64,000 nucleotides of DNA from Bradyrhizobium sp. SRS-191 (GTDB lineage Bacteria; Pseudomonadota; Alphaproteobacteria; Rhizobiales; Xanthobacteraceae): contig NZ_JANBVS010000028.1 in assembly GCF_024586915.1 (NCBI RefSeq), positions 1 to 64,000 of the forward strand, in the 5' to 3' direction. The notes beneath the pieces were generated by a model, which was given only the letters and a program-made list of their open reading frames with translations, made no database searches and was not told the origin of the DNA. Shown here one piece after another: positions 24,801 to 33,009 of the stretch (the first letter of the stretch is position 1; every line of letters begins with the position of its first letter). A program made the position numbers and the translations under genes.

Positions 24801-27079
24801 GCCCAGGCCACGACCTTGTCGAGACCGGCAGGCGCGTCGGTCTTGCCGGCTCCGAGCGGCGACAGCTTTGCGAGCCAGTTGTCGTCGGCGATGGCGCGAT
24901 GGCCGGCGGCGAGCGCATCGAGATCGGCTGCGAGGCGATCCGTCGCGTCGAGCCCGAAGGTCGCGATGGCGTCGAGCGCCAGATCCTCGTCGCGGCCGTC
25001 CTCGGACGTCAGCGCAGCCTGCTGCCGCAGCTCCTCGTGCAGACGCAGGAGAGTCGCGGTGTCGGGCAGCGCCGAGGCCTCGGGCAACGCGTCATCGATA
25101 TGCGTGAGGCGATCCCCCAGCCGCAGCCGGGCTTCGCGCGCTCGGTCGACGGCCACGACCACAGGGTCGCCGGCATCGAGCAGACGCTTCGGGCGATCGA
25201 TGAACCACGCGCAGGAGTCCTGCGCGCCGATCAAACCTTCAAACAACTCGAACGGCAGCTCCGGCACCGCGCCGGCAAGCCGCAGATTGCGCCGGACGAC
25301 GTCGGAGATCTCATCGTCGAGCGATGCGATCTGCGTTCGCTTGGAAATGATGTCGCGTTCGAGCCGGCCGATCTGGCCGACATGATCGCGCAGGTTCGGC
25401 GCCTCGACGATGGACTGCAGCCGGCCCGCCAGCGCCTCGGCCTTCCTCAGCACCTCCTTGTCGGTGCCGGTCGAACTGACGGTCAGCTCGCGAATGCCGG
25501 ACGGCAGCTTCTGATGCAGCAGCGACAGCGCAGTCTCGTCTCTCGACACGACCAGCACCCGCGCACCGAGCGCGAGATGATGGCACACCACATTGACGAG
25601 GGCCGCAATGCGATCCTCGCGCGCGCCCGACTGCACGACCAGGCCGTCGGCCCGGGAGAACTCGCGCACGACTTCCGCATCCTCGGCAATTGCCGGCAGC
25701 GGGAAGAACAGATCGCCGTGCTCGACGACCTCAGGCTTCGGCGCAGGCGCAAGATCGATCGGACCGCCGACGATGCCCGAGAGCTGCCGGCGCGCATTGG
25801 CGTGCCCTCGTCCGTCCGGCTGCGCCACCAGCGCGCTGACGGCCGTCGACAGACAGCATTCGGTTTGCGGCGCATGCTCAATCGCCGTCTTGAGGCGATC
25901 GATGTCGCGCAACGCGAGGCTCTCTGGACGGCGCCGCACCGCGATCAGCCAGCGGCCGGTCGCGATCTGGGCTTCGGCGGTCTCCGCAGCTTCCGGTTCG
26001 CGCGACGGCTTGCGGCCGCCTTGCGTGCCGGCCGCGCTCGCGATCTGCTCGAGGCTGATCGGCATGAACGGCGACAGCTCGCCGCGCTCCTCGAGCGCAT
26101 CGATCAGCCGCTCGGACTGGCCGCGCAACGCGAGCGCCGCGTCGGGTGCAACAGCATCGAGCGCCCTGAGATTGACGGTCGCGGCCGCGAAGCGCGGCCG
26201 GACCCGGACCTCGGCATCGGGACGTTCGATGATCTCGATCTCGACCGGGCGCTCGAACAGCGGCAGCTCGCATTCGCGACCGCTTTGTCGCCACGACGAC
26301 AACGCGATGCCCCACATGATCTCCGTCGCCTGGTCGGCGCGCGTCACTGCGGCCATCTCGCGCAGCCGCTGATGAACCACCATGGTGCGGCGGCGCATCC
26401 GTTCGGTCTCGGCCCAGTCGCTCCAGCCGCCGTTGACGTAGCGCTCGATGCGCTGAACGAGATCCGGACGCAGCTCCAGCCGCAGCCGTCCGGTCCAGGC
26501 GCCAAGTGTGCTGGCCGGCGAGAAATCCTCGGGCCGCGCATGGCGGGCGAAGGTCAGGCGGTTCTTCTCGATCTCGTCGACCGTGACCAGGATGCTCTCG
26601 CGCGATGCTGGACGACGCTCCGGATCGGACGACAGCTCGACCCAGATCTCGAGATCGGCGTCGATGGCCGGCGGCTCGGTCGCAGCGAGCGCCTCCACGG
26701 CCAGCCACACGGGACCATCGACATCGAACGTGTTCAGCACGATCCCGGGAAGGCGCTCCAGCTCCTCGCGACCGAGGGCAAGGCCATGATCATCGACGAA
26801 CAGATGATCCGGCTGCCGCTCGGCGAGAGAGCTCTCGGAGCGAATGATCTCGGTCAGACTGCCGAGCACATCGCGCAGCGGCTCGACGGACGCCGCAGTC
26901 CCGCCCCCCTCGCTGGTCTGCGTGCCCCAGGCGTCCGGCGCCGCCTCGGTCTCCGGCGTGACGGACCCGGCAGCCCCGAGAGCGCCAAGCAGCCGCTTGC
27001 CATGATCGGCTGAGACGAGCGACGCGGCGCGATCAGTCGCCTTGCCGTCATTCGGTCGCATGTGCACTGGATGGCTCAT
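21878..27079 (-). CDS. Giant membrane-anchored pseudo-helicase (degenerate superfamily 1)
   Basis: The protein has 1733 residues. Residues about 60-470 resemble the N-terminal region of very large bacterial SF1 helicases (GWSDWAETERMRRR, then IALSSWRQS). Around 483 the strand-loop-helix of motif I is retained (LVVQ and ALGARVLVVS), but the Walker A GPPGTGKS is SGAREDRI (484-491). A helical/coiled region follows (about 560-1120). The Walker B position reads VVDHAS (Asp1165, His1166) where the family has DEAS, and ASLRDLAEILFP (about 1227) matches a later helicase segment, after which the second RecA domain is missing. A Pro-rich linker (1250-1470), one membrane helix (about 1479-1497) and a 235-residue C-terminal domain of unknown fold follow. 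ATP hydrolysis is not expected. The ATG at 27079 follows AGGGGG. Confidence 0.78.
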   Translation of the reverse strand: MSHPVHMRPNDGKATDRAASLVSADHGKRLLGALGAAGSVTPETEAAPDAWGTQTSEGGGTAASVEPLRDVLGSLTEIIRSESSLAERQPDHLFVDDHGLALGREELERLPGIVLNTFDVDGPVWLAVEALAATEPPAIDADLEIWVELSSDPERRPASRESILVTVDEIEKNRLTFARHARPEDFSPASTLGAWTGRLRLELRPDLVQRIERYVNGGWSDWAETERMRRRTMVVHQRLREMAAVTRADQATEIMWGIALSSWRQSGRECELPLFERPVEIEIIERPDAEVRVRPRFAAATVNLRALDAVAPDAALALRGQSERLIDALEERGELSPFMPISLEQIASAAGTQGGRKPSREPEAAETAEAQIATGRWLIAVRRRPESLALRDIDRLKTAIEHAPQTECCLSTAVSALVAQPDGRGHANARRQLSGIVGGPIDLAPAPKPEVVEHGDLFFPLPAIAEDAEVVREFSRADGLVVQSGAREDRIAALVNVVCHHLALGARVLVVSRDETALSLLHQKLPSGIRELTVSSTGTDKEVLRKAEALAGRLQSIVEAPNLRDHVGQIGRLERDIISKRTQIASLDDEISDVVRRNLRLAGAVPELPFELFEGLIGAQDSCAWFIDRPKRLLDAGDPVVVAVDRAREARLRLGDRLTHIDDALPEASALPDTATLLRLHEELRQQAALTSEDGRDEDLALDAIATFGLDATDRLAADLDALAAGHRAIADDNWLAKLSPLGAGKTDAPAGLDKVVAWARDASFQLSRSAEFAKRQVQAPVEAFTKRDAIRVVERLAAGEKPFARFTPSRRALKAAVDAITVDGIAPQAPTDWQVVARFLLWRHELHALRSRWTSIATKIDAPVLQLESARAFDDLERIVKSVDAAMVTAALAMRNVVDACRKLSMQDAEVSAMLADMQRPIAFAAAIRSVMKRVSGPLVELARLGELFAGAGELAAVVQTDVLSRVGDAEADAHELEARWAGILAAMDEIRAAGADYELIRTACRLTVAAGAPKLAERLRSVATPGTEDAEKLSDWMTAWNWAVLMRIENPEERQLLHDLAAQRLRLEKRSLALFESVISARMSLGIAQNASGAVRQSLKQFSDTMQKMAQACSGPSARRLRFAARKSLDGWLEDVPCHIMPARRVAELLPARIGTFDLLVVDHASRSDLRELTAMLRARKVLVSDERRDAVLTAAGRIAAAVGRSDPKMLRGIPSPLRRLLLPDASLRDLAEILFPDRIIELRSRPAAVDPAPRMAEISKPADMRAAELPKPARSSAAGAARRPAPRSVSTTHSLEEEIATVAKYLSMARRSGADGIAPAGKVSDRAVPQRPDTSAPAKPSPEIRVLRRRPPRAPAAEVTVPAVAPPTPPALPPVVPPVSPEKTELHAVTVREAPRVVVDTPAPVALRPAEEKPVAVVVELPAASAEPPKSDVVATPAPAAPVEETKIHPSLVAVAFKAAETTAAPRRRLPSRRVMAVAAAGLLVIVGAAVSWQRASEWLQVPLSDATAAATLPAAGEPGARKVSAERIMPDGKPVVAAAAEEHATVGMSVPVSTPAQAYLYYEDPQDPKGKRYPGKVTWSVEQGKGPRVDAAPAIKGEIEIENGTKVTLSLRRNAEMEMPASHVMELKFDWPDQAVTGLTSLRGIGLKGEEAERGTALVTQTAKVTPKFFMVALSANEVDTKRNLMLLKGKQWFDIPIVYEGGNRALLSIEKGTEGDRVFKDAFANWGQ

Positions 27080-27757
27080 CGTGCCGATCCCCCTCTCAGC
27101 TGCGCTGCAACACCGGCTCGCGCTCGGCGAGAGGCTGACCGACAAGGACGGCCCTGACCGTGATGATCACGGTTCGCCGGGCGATCGGAGCGTGGGTTCA
27201 GTCTGGACAAGCTTGCCTCGCTGCAACGTCGTGGAACTCCCGACTCGTTGCGGAGGCGTATGGCGAAGGTAGGTCACATCAATGACCCGACAGGTAGATG
27301 AATGTGACGATTCTCGATCTTGCAGGGAATTCGGGAAAAACTCCCGGACTACACGCTGATGAAAATGACCTGTAACAAGCGGCTGGTCTTGGGTTTTTGT
27401 TCAGCGCCAGCTTCGATCGGCACGGTCAGCGCGTGCTGCGGGCGAATACGGTAGAACATGTCTAAGAATACTTCTAACACTCAAGAAGAAACATGCGGAC
27501 GTATACCGCGCATCCCGTCTCCACGCCGCCGCAAGGCCCGGGCCCATGTTCGGCCATCGCCATGCCGCGCATAGGGCGGCGCCGTCGACAAGGACGCCAC
27601 AAACTGCCGCCGGGCCCTGCATCGGAGCCGGATGCGGGCCTCCGGCCGGCGCTGCTTGAAACAGCGCAAGAGCTGAAGTAGCTGTTGTTTTCAATGACAA
27701 TAACGCCGCCAGACGGCCCCAGAGCGGTCGGTCCGGCACTGCATGGTTAGGCATCCG
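27080..27757. other. Divergent intergenic region
   Basis: These 678 bases lie between the pseudo-helicase gene and the efflux adaptor gene, which point away from each other. The region must hold both promoters. No gene was supported. It is more AT-rich than its flanks around 27290-27490 and contains a palindromic Irr-box-like sequence. Confidence 0.5.
27462..27478. promoter_or_regulatory. Irr-box (ICE)-like palindrome
   Basis: The bases ctaagaatacttctaac carry AGAA-N3-TTCT half-sites and match 11 of 14 fixed positions of the rhizobial Irr consensus TTTAGAA-N3-TTCTAAA. The site is about 280 bases before the efflux adaptor start and 383 before the pseudo-helicase start. Confidence 0.3.
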
Positions 27758-28753
27758 ATGAGAGCTGTGGCCGCATGCGGTGCAATCCTGTGGGCGCTGA
27801 TCTCTGCGCCCTCGAGCAGATATGCGCTAGCCGAGACCGGCAATGCCGGAGGGCGTGAGCCCGCCACGGTGAAGCTTTCCGCAACGCAACAAAAGCAGGT
27901 CGGATTGCAGACGGCGGTGCTGGCGGCGGAGTCGCACCCCGAACAGATCCGCGCCTATGGCACGGTGCTGGATGTGGCAAGGCTCACCGAGCTCACCAAC
28001 AACTACGCCAACGCCCAGGCCCAGTTGCAGACCGCGCAAGCCAGGCTGGAGGTGGCCCGGCTCGCCTACGAGCGCGCCCGCGATCTCGTGCAATCGGCCG
28101 CGATGCCGAAGAAGGATGCCGAAGCCGCCGAAGGCACGTTCCGGACCGACCAGGCCGCGCTGGCCGCCGCGGAATCGCAAGTGAAGACATTGATGGCCAC
28201 CGCGCGGCAGGAATGGGGCGCGGTGATCGGACGCGGCATCATCGAGCGCTCGCCGCAGCTGGTGCAGCTGATCGAGCGCGAGCAGCTGCTGGTTCAGGTC
28301 ACGCTGCCGCCGGGCGTAACCCTGGCCGAGCCACCGCGCTCGGCGCTCGCGCAGGCACCGACGCGGAGCGCCAACATCGATCTGCGCTATCTGTCGCCTG
28401 CGCCGCGAACGGACCCGCGCATCCAGGGCGTGAGCTATTACTTCGTCGCGGCCGGCGACAGCGGACTGCTGCCCGGCATGAACACGACGGCCTACGTGCC
28501 CTCCGGCAAGTCCTACGCTGGCGTCTTCGTCGAGGACACCGCCATCGTGCAATGGCAGGGCCGCGCCTGGGTATATCTGCGCGCCGGTCCCGAGACCTTC
28601 AAGCGGTATCCGATCCGCACCGACCAGCCGGTGTCCGACGACGATTACGTCGTGCAGGACATCCCCGCCGGCTCCGAGCTCGTGATGCGCGGCGCGCAGG
28701 TGCTGTTGTCGGAAGAAGCCAAGAGCGAGCTGCGCGGCGGCGATGATGATTGA
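27758..28753 (+). CDS. RND efflux periplasmic adaptor (short form)
   Basis: This 331-residue exported protein begins with a signal peptide (MRAVAACGAILWALISAPSS), has a coiled-coil pair at about 85-155 (AQAQLQTAQARLEVARLAYERA), and ends in beta domains. It fits the HlyD/CusB-type membrane-fusion family that links an inner-membrane RND pump to an outer-membrane channel. It is shorter than usual, and the half-lipoyl motifs around the coiled coil are hard to see. The Met at 27758 was chosen because TTAGG precedes it; another ATG at 27743 is in frame. Its 3' end overlaps the pump gene by 11 bases. No outer-membrane factor gene is adjacent. Confidence 0.75.
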   Translation: MRAVAACGAILWALISAPSSRYALAETGNAGGREPATVKLSATQQKQVGLQTAVLAAESHPEQIRAYGTVLDVARLTELTNNYANAQAQLQTAQARLEVARLAYERARDLVQSAAMPKKDAEAAEGTFRTDQAALAAAESQVKTLMATARQEWGAVIGRGIIERSPQLVQLIEREQLLVQVTLPPGVTLAEPPRSALAQAPTRSANIDLRYLSPAPRTDPRIQGVSYYFVAAGDSGLLPGMNTTAYVPSGKSYAGVFVEDTAIVQWQGRAWVYLRAGPETFKRYPIRTDQPVSDDDYVVQDIPAGSELVMRGAQVLLSEEAKSELRGGDDD

Positions 28754-31700
28754 CGGCGTTCGCCTGGCCGCGACGGGACCGCAGGCCGCGCTGGTCTCTT
28801 TTGCGATCCGCTTTCGCGGCATGATGCTGGCGCTCGCCTGCACCATCCTCATTCATGGCATCTTCTCGCTGGGCAGCGCCAAATACGCCGTATTCCCCGA
28901 ATTCGCGCCGCCGCAGGTCTCGATCCAGACCGAGGCGCCCGGGCTCAGCCCGGAGCAGGTGGAGGTGCTCGTCACCCAGCCGATCGAGACCTCGATCAAC
29001 GGTCTCGCCGGCGTCGAGAGCATGCGCTCGTCCTCGATCCAAGGCCTCTCCGTCGTCTCCGTCATCTTCCAGCCCGGAACAGACGTGTTCAGGGCGCGAC
29101 AGCTGGTGACGGAGCGGCTCACCGTCATCACGAACGGCCTGCCCCAGGGCGTCCGGACTCCATCGATGACGCCGCTCGTGCCGGCGGCCGGCACGGTGCT
29201 TGTGATCGGCCTGACCTCCGAGCAGCGATCGCTGATGGACCTGCGCACGATCGCCGACTGGACCGTGAGCCGGCGGCTGCTCGCAGTCCCCGGGGTCGCG
29301 CAGGTCACGACCTACGGCCGGGACGTGCGATCCCTGCAGGTCCAGGTGCGATCGGACGATCTGGTCCGCTTCGGCGTCGGCATGAACGACGTCGTGGCGG
29401 CGGCGCGCAAGGCGACCGGCGTGCGCGGCGCCGGCTTCGTCGATACCGCCAATCAGCGCGTCATCCTGCAGACGCAAGGCCAGTCGCTGACGCCGGAGCA
29501 GCTGGCACGCACGGTGCTCCTGCATCAGGGCGGCGCCAGCGTCGTGCTCGGCGATGTCGCGACCGTCGTCAATGCGCCGGAGCCGCCGATCGGTGGCGCG
29601 CTGATCGACGGCCAGCCCGGCATCATGATGATGATCAGCCAGCAATATGGCGCCAACACGCGCAATGTCGCCGCGCGCGTCGAGACCGCGCTGCAGGAGC
29701 TCCGCCCGGCCCTGGACAGCGAGAACGTCAAGCTGCACGCCGATTTGTTTCGTCCAGCGACGTTCATCGATTCCGCGACAACAAACGTGCTGGTCGCGCT
29801 GCTGATCGGCGGCGCGCTGGTCGTCATCGTGCTGTTCCTGTTTCTGTACGACTGGCGGACGTCGGTGATCAGCTGCACCGCGATTCCGCTGTCGCTGTTC
29901 TCCGCCGTGCTCGTGCTGCAATGGATGGGGCAGAGCCTGGATACGATGACGCTCGGCGGTCTCGCGATCGCGATCGGCGAGGTCGTCGACGATGCCGTGA
30001 TCGGAGTCGAGAACGTGGTGCGCCGGCTGCGCGAGAACCGCGCTCTGGCATTGCCGCGCAGCGAGACCCGTGTCGTCTATGACGCGATGCTCGAGGTGCG
30101 CAGCGCGGTGGCCTATGCGACCTTCGCCGTACTGCTGGTGTTCGTTCCGATCCTGGCGCTGCCGGGGCTCGCCGGCCGGCTGTTCGGTCCGCTCGGCATC
30201 GCCTACATCCTGGCCGTCATCGCCTCGCTGCTCGTGGCGCTGACGGTGACTCCGGCGCTGTCGATGCTGCTGCTGGCCGGCCGCAAGCCGCGCGCCAGTC
30301 GCGAGCCGCCGTTGGTGCGCTGGTCGCGCCGGCATTACGAGCGGCTGCTGCGCCGGCTGAGCCGCTTTCCCAAGCTGGTCATGGCGGTGGCGCTGCTCGT
30401 CACGATCGGCGGCGCCGGCCTGGTGCCGTTGTTCGGCGGCACGTTCCTGCCCGACCTCAAGGAGGGCCATCTCATCCTTCACGTCTCGACGCTTCCCGGC
30501 ACCTCGCTGGATGAATCGCTGCGGCTGGGCACGCTGATCGCCGCGGCGCTGCGCGACGTGCCCGAAGTGCGCAGCGTGGCGCAGCATGCCGGCCGCGCCG
30601 AGGCCGGCGTCGATACCGCGGGCACGCATTCCAGCGAGATCGAGGTCGACCTGAAGCCCGGCCTGTCCGGCGACGAGCAGGAGCGCGCCGAGCAGCACAT
30701 TCGCGCCGCGCTCGCCAACTTCGCGGGCATCAACCTGTCGATCAAGACCTACTTGACCGAGCGCATCGAGGAGACGCTGTCCGGCTTCAACGCCGCGGTT
30801 GTCATCAACGTGTTCGGTCCCGATCTCGACGATCTCGAGCGCGCAGCCAACGACATCGCGCGTGAGCTCGGCGAGGTCTGGGGCGCGATCGACATCCAGC
30901 AGCAGTCGCCGCCGGGCATGCCGCAGGTCAACGTGACCCTGCGTCCGACCGACCTGCAGTCCTGGGGACTCGATGCGGTGGAGGTGCTGGAGCTGATCCG
31001 CACCGCCTATCAGGGCGACGTCGTCGGCCAGGCCTATGAGGGCAACGTCGTCTTCAACGTCATCGTCAAGCTCGATCCCGACGCCAGCGCCCGTCCGACC
31101 GAGATCGGCAACATGCCGATCCGGACGCCCAGCGGCGCCTACATCCTGCTGAAGCAGGTGGCGGACGTCTACGGCACGGCCGGACGCTACGTCGTGCTCC
31201 ATCGCAACGGCCAGCGCGTGCAGACGGTGACCGCCAATGTCAGCGAGCGCGATCTCGAATCCTTCGTCGCCGCGGCCAAGCGCAAGATCGCCAAGGAGGT
31301 CAAGCTGCCGGCGGGCGCGCATGTCGAGTTCACCGGCGCCGCCGAGGCGCAAGCCAAGTCACGCCGCGACCTGCTGGTGAACTCGCTGCTGGCGACGATC
31401 GGCATCGTGCTCTTGCTGTCGCTCGTCACCGGCCACTGGCGCAACCTCGTCCTGGTGCTGATCAACCTGCCCTTCGCCTTCGTCGGCGGCGTCATCGCCG
31501 TCGCCCTCACGGGGAGCGTGCTGTCGCTGGGATCGATGGTCGGCTTCGTCACGCTGTTCGGGATCGCGCTGCGCAACTCGATCCTGATGATCTCGCACTA
31601 CGAGCACCTGGTCATCAAGGAAGGACGCAGCTGGGGGCTGGAGACTGCGATCGCCGGAGCGGCCGACCGCCTCGTGCCGATCCTGATGACCTCGCTGGTG

Positions 31701-31904
31701 ACCGGCCTCGGCCTGTTGCCGCTCGCGCTCGGCGCCGGCGAGCCGGGCCGCGAGATCGAGGGACCGATGGCCATCGTCATCCTCGGCGGCCTCCTGACCT
31801 CGATGGCGCTGAACCTGCTGGTGCTGCCGGCGCTCGCCCTGCGCTTCGGGCGGTTCATTGCCGATGCGACGGCGAAGCGAGACGCAGACGCCGCCGTCGC
31901 CTGA
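28743..31904 (+). CDS. RND efflux permease, CzcA/CusA-like
   Basis: This is a 1053-residue inner-membrane pump of the resistance-nodulation-division superfamily. It shows the first helix (MMLALACTILIHGIFSLG), the first large periplasmic loop beginning VFPEFAPPQVSIQTEAPGLSPEQVE, helices 2-6 from about residue 350, and the second loop at about 575-870. The remaining helices include SMVGFVTLFGIALRNSILM. The proton-relay region in the fourth helix reads AIAIGEVVDDAVIGVENV, the variant seen in heavy-metal-type (HME) pumps. The substrate is unknown; a divalent metal or organic cation is an inference from the subfamily. It overlaps the adaptor gene by 11 bases, so the two are translationally coupled. 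Confidence 0.88.
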   Translation: MMIDGVRLAATGPQAALVSFAIRFRGMMLALACTILIHGIFSLGSAKYAVFPEFAPPQVSIQTEAPGLSPEQVEVLVTQPIETSINGLAGVESMRSSSIQGLSVVSVIFQPGTDVFRARQLVTERLTVITNGLPQGVRTPSMTPLVPAAGTVLVIGLTSEQRSLMDLRTIADWTVSRRLLAVPGVAQVTTYGRDVRSLQVQVRSDDLVRFGVGMNDVVAAARKATGVRGAGFVDTANQRVILQTQGQSLTPEQLARTVLLHQGGASVVLGDVATVVNAPEPPIGGALIDGQPGIMMMISQQYGANTRNVAARVETALQELRPALDSENVKLHADLFRPATFIDSATTNVLVALLIGGALVVIVLFLFLYDWRTSVISCTAIPLSLFSAVLVLQWMGQSLDTMTLGGLAIAIGEVVDDAVIGVENVVRRLRENRALALPRSETRVVYDAMLEVRSAVAYATFAVLLVFVPILALPGLAGRLFGPLGIAYILAVIASLLVALTVTPALSMLLLAGRKPRASREPPLVRWSRRHYERLLRRLSRFPKLVMAVALLVTIGGAGLVPLFGGTFLPDLKEGHLILHVSTLPGTSLDESLRLGTLIAAALRDVPEVRSVAQHAGRAEAGVDTAGTHSSEIEVDLKPGLSGDEQERAEQHIRAALANFAGINLSIKTYLTERIEETLSGFNAAVVINVFGPDLDDLERAANDIARELGEVWGAIDIQQQSPPGMPQVNVTLRPTDLQSWGLDAVEVLELIRTAYQGDVVGQAYEGNVVFNVIVKLDPDASARPTEIGNMPIRTPSGAYILLKQVADVYGTAGRYVVLHRNGQRVQTVTANVSERDLESFVAAAKRKIAKEVKLPAGAHVEFTGAAEAQAKSRRDLLVNSLLATIGIVLLLSLVTGHWRNLVLVLINLPFAFVGGVIAVALTGSVLSLGSMVGFVTLFGIALRNSILMISHYEHLVIKEGRSWGLETAIAGAADRLVPILMTSLVTGLGLLPLALGAGEPGREIEGPMAIVILGGLLTSMALNLLVLPALALRFGRFIADATAKRDADAAVA

Positions 31905-31925
31905 TCGACGGCCGGCCTTATCCAC

Positions 31926-32795
31926 TCAAGTGAGCGAGCGCAGCCAGGCCAGACGCGCGATCGCCTGTGAGGCGAGCCGCTGCAGCAGATCGAGCTGGTC
32001 AGGCTCCGTCGCACGCTCGGCGTAATCGAGATAGGCATCCGCGAGCGCCTCGGCGATGACAGGCGCATCCGACTGTGCGAGCGCAGCCGGCAGATCCATC
32101 ACATCAGCTGCGTCAGCCGCCATCATCTCGGCGTCCTGCGCGAGCTCGCGCAGACGATCCGCTTGCGGACCGCGGCGGCGCGCAGCCATCTCGAAGAGCA
32201 GCCCGGCAAGACGATGCTCGAGCTGGCCCGCCGTCGCGTTGCCGCCGGGCGTCACCGTCAACGATGCGCGCCTGGCCTCATTCTCAAGGTGATAGGCGCG
32301 GCGCCGCTCCTTGCGCAGGGCCGCGACATGGCCGAGCTCCTCGCGCGCCATCGCTTCCGACGCGGTCTTGACGTCGGCGCTGTCGCTATACGCCGCAAGA
32401 TAGGACCAGAACGCGAAGGCGCGCTCCTCGTTGCGCACCGCCATCGACAGCGCGCGGTAGGGCGTCATCAGGCGCGAGCTCTCAATCTCCGCCACGGCAT
32501 CGGCATCGAAGGTCTCCGGCGCCTGCCAGCGCACCATCGACGCATCCGGCGCGCGCCCGGTGCGCGCGTGTGACCATTTGACGACGCTATCGACATGCTC
32601 GCGCTCGGCCGCAGCCAAGTCGGCAAACACTTTTGTTAGATCGCCCCGTCCCTGCCGCTGCATCTCCTCGGCGAGCTCGGTGTAGCGATCGGCGGCCTCC
32701 TGCTCCATCGCGTTCGCGAGGGCAAACATCTCCTCGAGCGAATGCAGGCTTCCGGCCGGTTCCGACCTGAGCAGAAGCGTTCGTGACAACAACAT
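31926..32795 (-). CDS. Ferritin-like (rubrerythrin-type) di-iron protein
   Basis: This is a 289-residue helical protein. The first bundle shows the pattern EQEAADRYTELAEE, then AAAEREHVDSV, and later NEERAFAFWSYLA and AREELGHVAALRKERRR. These are paired E and ExxH ligands of a ferritin-like di-iron site within residues 20-150. The C-terminal 130 residues are also helical and less conserved. A possible role is peroxide or iron handling. It is transcribed divergently from nosR, 214 bases apart, with a FixK-like box between. The ATG at 32795 was chosen; a TTG at 32855 in the same frame would place that box inside the coding region. Confidence 0.7.
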   Translation of the reverse strand: MLLSRTLLLRSEPAGSLHSLEEMFALANAMEQEAADRYTELAEEMQRQGRGDLTKVFADLAAAEREHVDSVVKWSHARTGRAPDASMVRWQAPETFDADAVAEIESSRLMTPYRALSMAVRNEERAFAFWSYLAAYSDSADVKTASEAMAREELGHVAALRKERRRAYHLENEARRASLTVTPGGNATAGQLEHRLAGLLFEMAARRRGPQADRLRELAQDAEMMAADAADVMDLPAALAQSDAPVIAEALADAYLDYAERATEPDQLDLLQRLASQAIARLAWLRSLT

Positions 32796-32829
32796 GATGG
32801 GATCGGCCTGTGTGTTCGCCCGGGTCTGT

Positions 32830-32843
32830 TTGATCCAGCGCAA
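32830..32843. promoter_or_regulatory. Candidate FixK/FNR-type box upstream of nosR
   Basis: The bases ttgatccagcgcaa fit TTGA-N6-GCAA, the FixK2-type consensus of Bradyrhizobium. The box is 167 bases before the nosR start and 35 before the ferritin-like start. Oxygen-limited FixK/NnrR control of nos genes is established in the genus; binding here is inferred. Confidence 0.5.
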
Positions 32844-33009
32844 CGTTTGTCGCAACCAGACCCACTAGACATCTTGCCACATCAGGAGTCAATTTAGGTT
32901 GGCTCGATTTGCTCGGGGGTCGCCAACGGCGACGATCCCTCTTTCCCAGACACAGTACTGATAGGAATACGCGTCCTTCGGGGGCGGGCCGTTCCGCTTG
33001 AGGTGATCA

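Noticed and set aside
24479-27013. Long open plus-strand frame (844 codons) opposite the pseudo-helicase gene
   Set aside because: Product is Arg/Gln/His-rich without motifs, and its openness follows from GC-rich third positions of the real gene on the other strand.
28599-31352. Minus-strand frame of 917 codons opposite the RND pump
   Set aside because: The protein is His/Asp/Arg-rich with no family resemblance; the pump on the plus strand has clear motifs and ribosome-binding context.
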